50,876 nucleotides of DNA from Bacillota bacterium (GTDB lineage: Bacteria > Bacillota > Clostridia > DSM-8532). The translations under genes and the position numbers were made by a program. Positions within the stretch are counted from its first letter, which is position 1. Each line of letters opens with the position of its first letter. The stretch spans positions 1-50,876 of the forward strand of contig JAEXRM010000146.1 in assembly GCA_023440865.1 (NCBI GenBank), in the 5' to 3' direction. Shown in pieces: positions 1 through 7,833 of the stretch. The notes beneath the pieces are model-generated. The model had not been told where the DNA came from and ran no database searches. It saw only the letters and a program-made list of their open reading frames with translations.

Positions 1-156
1 GCGTTGACACCGCAGGGGCAGGAGCTGTTCCGGCAGATCGAGTCGGGCATGGACCGCCAGTACCATGCCGTGCTAGCACGCATCCCCCATGACAAGCGGG
101 ATCAGGTGCTCGGGAGCCTGGCGCTGCTGCTGGAGGCGATGCGGGATTGCTGCTGA
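1..156 (+). CDS. MarR-family regulator, C-terminal end (partial)
   Basis: This is the last 51 codons of a gene whose start lies before the window. The frame is open from base 1 and stops with TGA at 154-156. The peptide begins ALTPQGQELF, the segment that follows the DNA-binding wing in MarR proteins (LTPxGxxL), and continues into an amphipathic helix that would be the C-terminal dimerisation helix. By family it would be a small dimeric winged-helix repressor. Nothing here shows the ligand or target. The assignment rests on one short motif. Confidence 0.55.
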   Translation, partial: ALTPQGQELFRQIESGMDRQYHAVLARIPHDKRDQVLGSLALLLEAMRDCC

Positions 157-198
157 GCCGTGCCTCACGGCAAGCTGCTTTCCTTGCTTGCGTAATGC

Positions 199-231
199 AA
201 CCCCCATGACAGTCCATCCGTCATGGGGGTT
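199..231. terminator. Hairpin between convergent genes
   Basis: A perfect 12-bp inverted repeat (AACCCCCATGAC at 199-210 and its complement at 220-231) with a 9-nt loop lies between the end of the MarR gene and the end of the minus-strand TM2 gene. Neither side has a clear T-run, so it is not a textbook intrinsic terminator, but the position suits a shared transcription end. Confidence 0.5.
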
Positions 232-299
232 GTCGTGATGGGGGCGGTTGGACCAACTCCGGTTCCGGCACCGGGACAGCAGGATCCCGACGGCGGGCG

Positions 300-941
300 T
301 CATGGCACGAGCGGCATGCGCGCCTTGTCCCGGAATGCGTTGCACAGGATCAGGATAAAGTCGATCAGGATGCCGATACCGCCGAATCCCGCTGTCAAGA
401 GCCACAGGAAGCCGGTTCCGACCTTTCCGACATAAAACCGGTGGACACCGAAAACACCCAAAAAGAAGCACAGCAGCAGGGCCACCCATTTGTTCCGGTA
501 CGGATAGCGATCCATCCCATACGGCCTGCCGTCGTAATAGTTGTTGGTGTTGTAGACGTTGATGGGTGGAGCCTGATCCCCGTATGGCCGTTGCCCGTCA
601 AACCGCCCCTGTCCGTATTGCGGGGCGCCATACGCCTGATCGGCGCCATACGCCTGATCGGTACCATACGCCTGGTTGTTGCCATACGCCTGGTTGTTGC
701 CGTATGCCTGGCTGTTGCCGTACGCCTGGCTGTTGCCGTACGACTGGCTGGCGCCGTTCGCCTGCCTGATTGTGCCGGAATCGGGGGGCCATGCGCCAAA
801 CGGATCACCGCCAAAGGAGCCGGACGGGGTCGGCCTCGCTGGTTCCGCCTGGTATGCGAACGCGCCCTGTGCCTGACGGGCCGGCGTTCTTTTCCCCTTC
901 GGATCGGTACGGATGGGTGCGGGCACATTTCGGTTGCTCAT
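300..941 (-). CDS. TM2-domain membrane protein with YG-rich repeats
   Basis: This predicted 213-residue protein has a polar, proline-rich N-terminal half and seven hexapeptide repeats of the type AYGNSQ. It ends in a TM2 domain: two hydrophobic segments around residues 150-200 joined by the characteristic GxFGxHRFYxGKxxTG turn and followed by a short basic tail. TM2 proteins are small membrane proteins of unknown biochemical role. The ATG at 941 is chosen because GGAGG lies at good spacing upstream. The frame stays open further upstream, but that extension has no ribosome site and unlike composition. The repeats are also repeats at DNA level (627-752), so copy number may vary. The gene is alone on this strand. 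Confidence 0.8.
   Translation of the reverse strand: MSNRNVPAPIRTDPKGKRTPARQAQGAFAYQAEPARPTPSGSFGGDPFGAWPPDSGTIRQANGASQSYGNSQAYGNSQAYGNNQAYGNNQAYGTDQAYGADQAYGAPQYGQGRFDGQRPYGDQAPPINVYNTNNYYDGRPYGMDRYPYRNKWVALLLCFFLGVFGVHRFYVGKVGTGFLWLLTAGFGGIGILIDFILILCNAFRDKARMPLVP
627..752. repeat. 18-bp tandem repeat, seven copies, in the TM2 gene
   Basis: Seven in-phase 18-bp units (consensus near GCCATACGCCTGGTTGTT on the plus strand) encode the YG-rich hexapeptides of the TM2 protein. Adjacent copies differ by only a few bases, and 18 bp keeps the frame, so copy-number change would lengthen or shorten the linker without breaking the gene. Confidence 0.85.
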
Positions 942-1042
942 GGCTTGGTTCCTCCGGATTGTTTCTTCCTCATACCATACGAAGGGAACAGGCAAATGTT
1001 TCCGAAGGCATCCCCGGACCTGGCACGAACCGCGCGTGCTGC

Positions 1043-1071
1043 TGTTCAGATTTCCGGAAGCATAGTATAAT
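1043..1071 (+). promoter_or_regulatory. Probable promoter of the DUF368 gene
   Basis: A perfect TATAAT at 1066-1071 is preceded by TGTTCA 17 nt upstream. The -35 box is weak. The start codon of the next gene is 175 bp downstream, leaving a long untranslated leader without an obvious known riboswitch. Confidence 0.5.
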
Positions 1072-1246
1072 GCCGGAGTACAGGCAGCCGCAACGCGGCA
1101 TGCATGCGGGGCCGGGCAGGCGGATGAAGCGAAGGCGCCGGGTTCATCCAGCAACCGCGTGCGGATGCTGGCCGAGGCCAGCAAGGCGCTGCGGTCGCAA
1201 GCATCAATGGTTCACCGTGCGGGATCACGGCACACAGGAGATCGGC

Positions 1247-2083
1247 ATGAATGCAAGAAAGCTGTTTGATTGGATTTTCCGGTTTGTGAAGGGCATGTTC
1301 ATCGGATCCGGCGCGATCCTGCCCGGGGTCAGCGGCGGCGCCCTTGCGGCCGTGTTCGGCATCTATGAACGCATCATCTCCTTTCTGGCGGACATCCGAA
1401 GGGACTTTCTCAGGAATGTCCTGTTCTTCATTCCGGTCGGCCTCGGCGGTGTGTTCGGCATCTTCGTACTGGCGCATCCGCTCGACTTTTTTCTCAGGAA
1501 CGCGGAGTTCCAGGTGCTCTGGTGCTTCATCGGCTGCATCCTCGGCACATTGCCCGCTCTTTTCAGGGAAGCCGGCAAGCAGGGCCGCAAACCGCGACAC
1601 CTTGCCATTGCGGGTGTGACCGCCGTGCTGTCGTTCATCGGCCTGCTGTCCGCCCGCGAGTGGCTGGATGTCACGCTGCCGCAGCATACGGGAACCTGGG
1701 TGCTATCCGGTGCCATTTTTGCACTCGGCATGATCGTGCCCGGCCTGAGTCCGTCGAATTTCCTGATGTACTTCGGGTTGTACGAGCCCATGAATGCCGG
1801 CATCAAAAACCTCGACTTGTCCGTCATCATTCCGGTCGGTCTCGGCGCGGTCATCTGCGTGCTGTGCTTCGCCAAGCTCATGAGCATCATCCTCGAGAAG
1901 GCGTATGCCGGCGTGTTCCATTTCATTTTCGGTGTGGTCATTGCCTCTACGGCCATCATTGCGCCGATGGACTGGTCGGGTGTCACGCTGCCGGTGATCC
2001 TGCAAAGCATTGCCGTGTTCATGCTCGGTCTAGGCGTGGGGCTCTTCATGGAATGGCTTGATGCGAAATATCGGGCGGAATGA
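1247..2083 (+). CDS. DUF368 family polytopic membrane protein
   Basis: This predicted 278-residue protein has about eight hydrophobic segments. It carries the family's signature near the N-terminus, GxxxGxxxxxPGVSGGxxA (residues 17-35), and a second, similar PGLSPSNFL motif near residue 170. The duplicated PG-S motifs suggest an internally repeated transporter fold. DUF368 proteins are widespread in bacteria and archaea. Work on related families points to polyprenyl-phosphate recycling, but the substrate here is not shown. ATG 1247 is preferred because AGGAG precedes it and the hydrophobic sequence begins at once. The open frame extends to 770 but has no membrane-protein character there. Confidence 0.85.
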   Translation: MNARKLFDWIFRFVKGMFIGSGAILPGVSGGALAAVFGIYERIISFLADIRRDFLRNVLFFIPVGLGGVFGIFVLAHPLDFFLRNAEFQVLWCFIGCILGTLPALFREAGKQGRKPRHLAIAGVTAVLSFIGLLSAREWLDVTLPQHTGTWVLSGAIFALGMIVPGLSPSNFLMYFGLYEPMNAGIKNLDLSVIIPVGLGAVICVLCFAKLMSIILEKAYAGVFHFIFGVVIASTAIIAPMDWSGVTLPVILQSIAVFMLGLGVGLFMEWLDAKYRAE

Positions 2084-2210
2084 AGTCGCGAATCTCCCGG
2101 ATCCGTTTTCCGGTGCGTTTTTTGTGGCAAAACAAAAAGGATGGGGACATTTGGATCTTGATCGGGGGATCCGCCCCGTTCTGTCATAACGGAAGAAGCC
2201 AAGGGTGTCG

Positions 2211-3758
2211 ATGGTCAACCGGGAAGAGGCCCGTAGCGCGCTTTCGCAGGCGAAGGCGCTTATGAATGAAAACCCGCTGGAGTCATGGCGGCTCGTCACG
2301 CACTGGATCAAACGCATCCAGTCACTGGGAGACATGGCGCTGCTATGTGACGTCTGGGATCTGGCGGGGCTGTGCCATGACCATTTCGGCCGCGATCTCG
2401 AAGCAAATCGATGCTTTGAGAAGGCGGCCCGTATTGCGGATGAGACGCAGGACATGGAACGCATATCCCGTTCCCGTAAGAACCTGGGCGTCTCCCTGAT
2501 GGCGATGAACGCGACGCACCATGCGCTGCGCTGTTTTCTGGAGTCCCGTGAGATCGCCATGCGGGAGGGCTTTCCCCTGCTTGCCGCACAGGCCGAGAAC
2601 AACATCGCCATCATCCACAACCAGAATGGAAATCATGATGCGGCGCTTGAAATCTTCTCACGCCTGCTGGCGGAAACGCCGGCACTCGGCTTGTCCGAGG
2701 CGATCGCCCGGTACAATCTGGCGGATACGCTGCTGATGCAGGGATCACTTGACGAGGTTGCCAGGCATATCCGCCTGGGGAGGGCATGCGCGCGCCGTGA
2801 AGGCAGGCCGCTCCTGTCCGGCGGGTTCTCCATTTTTGCCGGGATGTTGTTCCGGCGCAGGCACAAGCTGCGCATTGCAGCCAGGTGCCTGGAAAAGGGG
2901 ATTGGCCGATGCCGTGGGTCGCACATGCCCGTGGAGAGCTTGAAGGGCGCAAGCGAACTGATCCTGCTGTTTCGCGAAACCGGCGAAACGGCACGGATGA
3001 TGCACTACTGCCGCGAAACCATCTCGTTCAGCAAATCAGTGGGCATCATGGAGGAGACGTCGCGGGCATACGAGTACCTGATCGATGCGCTTCGCGCGCA
3101 GGGGGAGTTCATGGACGCCTGGGAGGTCAGCCGGGAGTATGCGCTCTTCCTGATGGAACGGGATGCGCATGAAGGGGTGAGAGTCCGCGTCCTGCTCGAC
3201 ATGGAGCTCGACCTGTTCGATCACGGCCGCGTCCGCCGCCGCCTGGAACGCGAATTGGCTGTCGATCCGCTCACCGGGCTTGACAGTTACCGGGTTCTGG
3301 AGCAGAAGGTGGCCGCAAGCAGGCAGCGCTTCCAGGGACCTGCAGCCATGTTGTTTCTTGATCTGGACAATCTCAAGACGGTCAACGACACCTATGGCCA
3401 TGGTGCCGGAGATCGTCTCCTGCTGGCCTTTGCAAGGGAAATCCACGCCGCGCTTCCGGCCAATGGCATCGCCACCCGCAAGTCCGGGGACGAGTTCGTG
3501 CTGTATCTGCCACAGACCGATCGGCAGGCGGTGTCGGACTTCGCCGAAACATTCCTGCATGCGGCCTCCATCCCGCGGCCTGTTGGAGAGGTGCGGCTCG
3601 CTTTGAATTGCAGCATCGGCATCGCGTTCGATCCGGAAGCGAACCTTTCCGTCGCCACGCTGACCGACCGGGCGGATCTCGCCATGCTCAGCGCAAAGCG
3701 GAACGGGCGTGGCCGTGTGGCGTTTGCCCGAACGGACGGGGAAGGGGGATTGTCATGA
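2211..3758 (+). CDS. TPR-repeat diguanylate cyclase (SGDEF variant)
   Basis: This is a cytosolic 515-residue protein. Residues 1-340 are helical with repeated TPR-like A/Y/L patterns. Residues 350-510 are a GGDEF domain, with DPLTGLDSYR at its start, the FLDLDNLKTVND metal/substrate segment and the signature as SGDEF (425-429). GGDEF domains make cyclic di-GMP from two GTP. Serine at the first signature position is a conservative change, so activity is possible but unproven. There is no RxxD inhibitory site before the signature and no membrane segment, so input probably comes by protein contact through the TPRs. ATG 2211 has AAGGG just upstream; a GTG at 2205 is an alternative. It overlaps the next gene in an ATGA junction and resembles it, suggesting duplication. 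Confidence 0.85.
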   Translation: MVNREEARSALSQAKALMNENPLESWRLVTHWIKRIQSLGDMALLCDVWDLAGLCHDHFGRDLEANRCFEKAARIADETQDMERISRSRKNLGVSLMAMNATHHALRCFLESREIAMREGFPLLAAQAENNIAIIHNQNGNHDAALEIFSRLLAETPALGLSEAIARYNLADTLLMQGSLDEVARHIRLGRACARREGRPLLSGGFSIFAGMLFRRRHKLRIAARCLEKGIGRCRGSHMPVESLKGASELILLFRETGETARMMHYCRETISFSKSVGIMEETSRAYEYLIDALRAQGEFMDAWEVSREYALFLMERDAHEGVRVRVLLDMELDLFDHGRVRRRLERELAVDPLTGLDSYRVLEQKVAASRQRFQGPAAMLFLDLDNLKTVNDTYGHGAGDRLLLAFAREIHAALPANGIATRKSGDEFVLYLPQTDRQAVSDFAETFLHAASIPRPVGEVRLALNCSIGIAFDPEANLSVATLTDRADLAMLSAKRNGRGRVAFARTDGEGGLS

Positions 3759-5290
3759 AAAGTCGGCTGGAAGCGGCTGCTGAGCTGATTGCAAGCACGG
3801 TTCCCCTGTTCCAGTCCCATCCCGAGAAGGCGCGCGACCAGCTCCTCCTTGCGGCGGAAGAGGCAAAGCTGGCGCAGGATGCGGATACCGCCTTTCTGCT
3901 TCTGGATGAGCTTGCCTGGCAGGTCACGGCTCACTTCGAGGCGGACGAGGCGTTGCCGCTCATCGAGGAAGCGGTGGCCATGGCGGACCGTACGGCCGAT
4001 CCGGACAAGATCGGGCGGGTGCACAACACTTACGGCATTTTTTTCATGAATGCCGGCGCACCGCTGCTGGCCATCGACCAGTTCAAGATTGCGCTCGCGG
4101 CGGCGGAAGGACTTGACAATCCCAACCGGAGCGCCGCCATCCTGGCAAACATCGGCGAGCTGCTGATTGAACAGGATGATCTGCGCCGGGCCGCACCGTA
4201 TCTGGATGAGGCCGTATCGCTGGTGACGCTGCAGGAGCGTCCGGATGTGCATGTCTTCCATGTCCATGTGCTGGCGGATCGGGGAAACCTGGCGGAGGCG
4301 TGGGGCAAGATCGTGTGCATCCGGCGGCTGGCGCGGCAGCGGAACGATCCGCAGCTCAGGGCCCATGCGCACGACGCCGCGGGCTGGATCCGGAGCCGCA
4401 ACGGCGAAGGCCGTGCCGCCATGCGCCATTGGCGCATGGCAATCACCTTGTTCGAGCAGCTTCGTGACCCGTTCCGCACCGCATCCATCCATCTGTTGCT
4501 GGGCGACGCGCTGATCGGGGAAGCCCGCCCGGCCGATGCCGCAGAAACGCTGAGGGTGGCCGCCGAGATCAGTGGCACGCACGGGTACCGTCACCTGGAA
4601 GTGCAGGCGCTCCGCAAGCTTTTGCCAATCACGACGGGGCCGGTGGAAGGGTTGGCGGTGCAACAGCGGCTTGCCGCGTGTCTTCGTCAGGAGGACGAGC
4701 AAAGCCGGGCGATCCGCCGGAACTTCGTGGACATCCGCATTCGGTCGGAGTGGGAGCGTCAGGAGCGGATGCGGCTTGAGAAGGATTATGAGTGCGACAC
4801 GCTGACGGGCCTGTTCTCCTATCGGCGGATACGCGACAGGCTGCAGCGCCTGGCAACGGAGCAGCACCGGTTCGCCTTCCTGTTCCTGGACCTTGATCAT
4901 CTCAAGGATGTCAACGACCGCATGGGACATGGTGCCGGCGACATGCTGCTGCGCAGCTTCGCGCACGATGTGGCGGATTCGCTGCCGAAGGATGGCATGG
5001 CCATCCGCAAGGGTGGGGACGAGTTCATCGTGCTGCTGCCCGGCGCGGGACGGGAACTGGTGCAGGATTACCTTCAGGGGCTGTTCGCCCGGCTGGCGGT
5101 GGAACGCCGCATCGGCGAGGAGTCGATGGGGTTGTCCTGCAGCGTGGGTGTCAGCCTGTGGCCGCTCGATTCGTCCCACGTCGACCAGCTGGAGTGGCTG
5201 GCGGATCAGGCGATGTACCGGGTGAAGGCGGCAGGGCGCGGCAAATGGGCCTGGCACGTGGCCGATGTGCAGGCAGGTACCGGGTGCTGA
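3755..5290 (+). CDS. TPR-repeat diguanylate cyclase (GGDEF)
   Basis: This is a 511-residue paralogue of the preceding gene with the same plan: TPR-like helical repeats over residues 1-330, a charged helical linker, and a C-terminal GGDEF domain. The signature is canonical (GGDEF at 420-424) and the FLDLDHLKDVND segment supplies the metal-binding aspartate, so cyclic di-GMP synthesis is likely. The RxxD product-inhibition site is absent. The start ATG at 3755 overlaps the upstream stop, with GGGGG at 3743-3748 as ribosome site, so the two proteins are translationally coupled. The gene ends 6 bp from the convergent HD-GYP gene. No signal peptide or membrane helix is visible. Confidence 0.88.
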   Translation: MKSRLEAAAELIASTVPLFQSHPEKARDQLLLAAEEAKLAQDADTAFLLLDELAWQVTAHFEADEALPLIEEAVAMADRTADPDKIGRVHNTYGIFFMNAGAPLLAIDQFKIALAAAEGLDNPNRSAAILANIGELLIEQDDLRRAAPYLDEAVSLVTLQERPDVHVFHVHVLADRGNLAEAWGKIVCIRRLARQRNDPQLRAHAHDAAGWIRSRNGEGRAAMRHWRMAITLFEQLRDPFRTASIHLLLGDALIGEARPADAAETLRVAAEISGTHGYRHLEVQALRKLLPITTGPVEGLAVQQRLAACLRQEDEQSRAIRRNFVDIRIRSEWERQERMRLEKDYECDTLTGLFSYRRIRDRLQRLATEQHRFAFLFLDLDHLKDVNDRMGHGAGDMLLRSFAHDVADSLPKDGMAIRKGGDEFIVLLPGAGRELVQDYLQGLFARLAVERRIGEESMGLSCSVGVSLWPLDSSHVDQLEWLADQAMYRVKAAGRGKWAWHVADVQAGTGC

Positions 5291-5296
5291 CACACC

Positions 5297-6370
5297 TCAT
5301 ATCTCCGCGATGCCGGTGATGGTGAGACTGATGTGCTCGTACTGGTCGCGCAGGTTGATTTCAAATGGCTCGATGTCCTCATCCGCGTTCCTGAAAATGC
5401 GCACCTTGGGACGAAGGCTGAAGTTCTCGTAGTTTTCAAGCACCAGCCCAATCCAGCCGTTGCTGAGCGTGACGCAGGTGCCGACGGGATAAGGTGCCAC
5501 CTTGCGGATGAACAGCGCCAACAGCTCGGGATTGAAATGGCTTCCGCCGGAGGCCATGAAATACTCGATGGCTTCCGAGGGGGGCAGGGCCTTGCGGTAC
5601 GGACGGTCCGACGTCAGGGCGTCATAAACATCCGCAATGGCGATGATCGCGCCGAAGGCCGTGATCTTCGCACCAGCCTTCCCGAGCGGATAGCCGGTGC
5701 CGTCATACCGTTCGTGGTGCTCGAGGATGGCCACATAGGCGCTGACGGGAAACGTGGGGTAATGCGTCTTGACATACTCGAATCCACGCTCGGAATGACG
5801 CTGCAGTTCGGTGCGCTCCTCGTCGGTCAGCGGTTCGCGCTTGTTGAGCAGATGGGATGAGACGAACACCTTGCCGATATCGTGCAGCAGCGCGGCCATG
5901 CCCAGGCGGTTGAGCGTGTCCCGGTTCATGCCGGCCGCCACCCCCAGGACAATGGACAGGACAGCCACGTTGACCGAATGGGCGTACGTGTAGTTGTCGA
6001 ACACTTTCAGGTCGATCATGTTGATCATGAGGTTGCGGTTGTCGAGGATCTCCTCGACAATCGTGCCGATCTGCTCCCGGATGGCTTCCAACGGCGGTGG
6101 ACTTCCCGTTCTTTCACTGAGCACGAAGAGATTCTTGACGCTTTTGACCGTCTCGGACCGGAGCGTGTCGGAGATAAGGGACGCGAGCGCCACATCGCCC
6201 GAGATGCTGTCCTCGATGTACAGGCCGTTGAGCTGCAGCCTCTGGATGCTGTCGATGTAGGATTCGTTCAATATGGTGCCATGCGTCAACAGGACCTCAT
6301 TGCGAAGCCCCCAGAGAGTCTTGCCGAGCACCATGCCCGGTCGGATGCAGTTGGTGGGGACAAACCGCAT
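5297..6370 (-). CDS. HD-GYP domain phosphodiesterase
   Basis: This predicted 357-residue protein has an N-terminal segment of about 120 residues resembling the domain that often precedes HD-GYP. The HD-GYP domain spans about 125-300, with HDIGK (HD at 163-164), the paired histidines at 218-219 and DGTGYP at 223-228, so the metal-binding and signature residues look intact. A PilZ-like or beta-rich tail of about 60 residues follows. HD-GYP enzymes hydrolyse cyclic di-GMP, and some act on cGAMP. The ATG at 6370 has AGGAGG at ideal spacing. It is the second gene of an operon, 16 bp after the TM1266-type regulator, and converges on two diguanylate cyclases, so synthesis and breakdown of the same messenger sit side by side. 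Confidence 0.9.
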   Translation of the reverse strand: MRFVPTNCIRPGMVLGKTLWGLRNEVLLTHGTILNESYIDSIQRLQLNGLYIEDSISGDVALASLISDTLRSETVKSVKNLFVLSERTGSPPPLEAIREQIGTIVEEILDNRNLMINMIDLKVFDNYTYAHSVNVAVLSIVLGVAAGMNRDTLNRLGMAALLHDIGKVFVSSHLLNKREPLTDEERTELQRHSERGFEYVKTHYPTFPVSAYVAILEHHERYDGTGYPLGKAGAKITAFGAIIAIADVYDALTSDRPYRKALPPSEAIEYFMASGGSHFNPELLALFIRKVAPYPVGTCVTLSNGWIGLVLENYENFSLRPKVRIFRNADEDIEPFEINLRDQYEHISLTITGIAEI

Positions 6371-6386
6371 GTCGCCTCCTGTTCGG

Positions 6387-6647
6387 TCAGCCGGCGCCGC
6401 CGAGCTCAATCATTTCGGCGGATACGCCGTCAACGACATTCAGGTCGGCATACAGGTCGTCGATCTCTTCCTGCGGGCCGTCCAGCTGCAGGACCGTGAG
6501 TCCCTCGTCCGAACAGGCGTCGCCGGCATCGTGCAGGCCGAGCCGGACCTTGATGATGCAACCGTGGCGGGTGAGAATGTCCTGGACCTTGACGGCGTTC
6601 TCGCGACGCTTTCCGATCAGAATGCCCATCAGATGGTATGCGGCCAT
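6387..6647 (-). CDS. TM1266-type [FeFe]-hydrogenase-associated regulator
   Basis: This is a small 86-residue protein with the alpha/beta pattern of a single ACT/NikR-C-like ferredoxin-fold domain. Recognisable features are MGILIGKRRENAVKVQ at the start, HGCIIKVRLGLHD in the middle and a D-GPQEEI-DLY helix near the end. This matches the putative regulator family that accompanies iron-only hydrogenase genes (named after TM1266 of Thermotoga). It lacks a DNA-binding domain, so it may act through a partner or bind a ligand. AGGAGG precedes ATG 6647. It leads the operon with the HD-GYP gene, about 39 kb from the hydrogenase genes at 45206-50876. The name is a family association, not a tested function. 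Confidence 0.75.
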   Translation of the reverse strand: MAAYHLMGILIGKRRENAVKVQDILTRHGCIIKVRLGLHDAGDACSDEGLTVLQLDGPQEEIDDLYADLNVVDGVSAEMIELGGAG

Positions 6648-6667
6648 GCGGCACCTCCTGCTGCGGC

Positions 6668-6686
6668 GGCGGGCGTTGCGCCCGCC
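6668..6686. promoter_or_regulatory. GC-rich hairpin in the leader of the TM1266/HD-GYP operon
   Basis: GGCGGGCG and its exact complement are separated by only TTG, giving an 8-bp stem just before the AGGAGG ribosome site of the minus-strand gene starting at 6647. There is no T-run, so termination is unlikely. It could affect mRNA stability or ribosome access. Confidence 0.45.
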
Positions 6687-6703
6687 ATGCCTTTCATGAT
6701 GAT

Positions 6704-6733
6704 ATGCTATCACCATCATGGCGTATGAAACAA
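6704..6733 (-). promoter_or_regulatory. Possible promoter of the TM1266/HD-GYP operon
   Basis: Read on the minus strand, TTGTTT (6728-6733) is followed after 18 nt by TAGCAT (6704-6709), about 57 bp before the first start codon. An inverted repeat, CATGATG at 6695-6701 and CATCATG at 6714-6720, straddles the -10 box and could be an operator. Both boxes are imperfect. Confidence 0.35.
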
Positions 6734-6796
6734 GCATCTCGTGCGATCATGCGGCCGCAGTCGCTCACCGGGCCGCTCGCAGGGGGGAGGGGAAGG

Positions 6797-6825
6797 TTGA
6801 CGCATCATGCCGGCGGTGCTATTCT
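6797..6825 (+). promoter_or_regulatory. Promoter of the GNAT/phosphorylase group
   Basis: TTGACG at 6797-6802, a 17-nt spacer and TATTCT at 6820-6825 form a good housekeeping-type promoter 75 bp before the start at 6900. Three plus-strand genes follow with only 85-115 bp between them. Confidence 0.6.
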
Positions 6826-6899
6826 GTGTTGAAAACCACTCCGGAAAGCGGCATGACATGCGCCGTTCCGTCCGGGGGGAGGAAGCGGGAGGCGGAAAC

Positions 6900-7721
6900 A
6901 TGATCCGCAGCGCGGAAGACGGAGAACTGGAATCGATCCTGGCATGGCTGTCCCACGAGGCGCCGCTCAACCTGCCGATCATCGGCGATCTGTCGCGCTG
7001 CGGTCTTGGAACCGATTATCTCGAGGTCTGGGTGCAGCTTGACAATTCGGGGAGCCGCACGGCCCTTGTCCGTCGCCATTTCGAGCATTTTGCCGTCTAT
7101 GCGCCGCCGGGTGCGGATATCGAGGAACTTGGCTTTTTCCTGCGGTTTTCCGATCCGGCCACAGTCGCAGGGTGCCGCGACACCATCGACACGCTTGCCG
7201 AGGCACTCGACGGGTACATGCCCGAGGTTGTCCGTTCGATGGTGTTGCCTGGAACCGGGCGCCTGGAACCGGTCGCGGATCCGACCTCGCTTGCCGCGTC
7301 AGGGCTTTCGATCGACCGGGCGGACACGGCGGACGCCGATGCGCTGGGCGAGCTCATCTTTGCCACCGACGCATTCCGGCGCAACTACCATGCGGCTGCG
7401 GAGGTCGCCGCCGGCATCCGTTCGCGGATGCGGGCCGGCGGTGTGCGGCACATGGTGGTCCGCCGGAACGGGCGGATTGTATCGCATGCGAACACGACCG
7501 CCGAGATGGAAGGATTCGCACTCGTATCCGGCGTGACCACCGCCCCGGATGCCCAACGGCAGGGACTTGCCTCGAAGCTCGTATCCAGCCTGTGCCGCGA
7601 GCTGCTCGGAGAGGGGCGGATTCCCTGCCTGTTCGCCAAAAGTCCGGGTGCGCTGGCGATGTACGACAAGCTTGGCTTCGTGAGGACGGGCGAGTATGTG
7701 ACACTGCGCCGGCCGGAATGA
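6900..7721 (+). CDS. GNAT-family N-acetyltransferase
   Basis: This predicted 273-residue protein has an N-terminal domain of about 130 residues that I do not recognise, followed by a GNAT domain. The acetyl-CoA motif A is VSGVTTAPDAQRQGLA, and the closing strand-turn is AMYDKLGFVRTGEY. The layout resembles FR47-like acetyltransferases. The acceptor could be a small amine or a protein, and the sequence does not say. ATG 6900 is chosen over an upstream start because GGGAGG precedes it and the upstream codons overlap the promoter. The next gene is a second protein of the same general design, so the two may be distant duplicates. Confidence 0.8.
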   Translation: MIRSAEDGELESILAWLSHEAPLNLPIIGDLSRCGLGTDYLEVWVQLDNSGSRTALVRRHFEHFAVYAPPGADIEELGFFLRFSDPATVAGCRDTIDTLAEALDGYMPEVVRSMVLPGTGRLEPVADPTSLAASGLSIDRADTADADALGELIFATDAFRRNYHAAAEVAAGIRSRMRAGGVRHMVVRRNGRIVSHANTTAEMEGFALVSGVTTAPDAQRQGLASKLVSSLCRELLGEGRIPCLFAKSPGALAMYDKLGFVRTGEYVTLRRPE

Positions 7722-7833
7722 GCGAGGGGGACGATCCGCTGCCGCGTCATGCGGGCCGGTCATCAAAACGGGGTACGTCCGTTCGGCGCGGGCCGGCGTG
7801 AAGGCGGCAGCGTGCGGATGAGGGAGGTATGAC

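Noticed and set aside
2095..2125. CCGG-TTTTCCGG and T-run after the DUF368 gene as a terminator
   Set aside because: The stem is only 4 bp and does not abut the T-run, so it is too weak to call.
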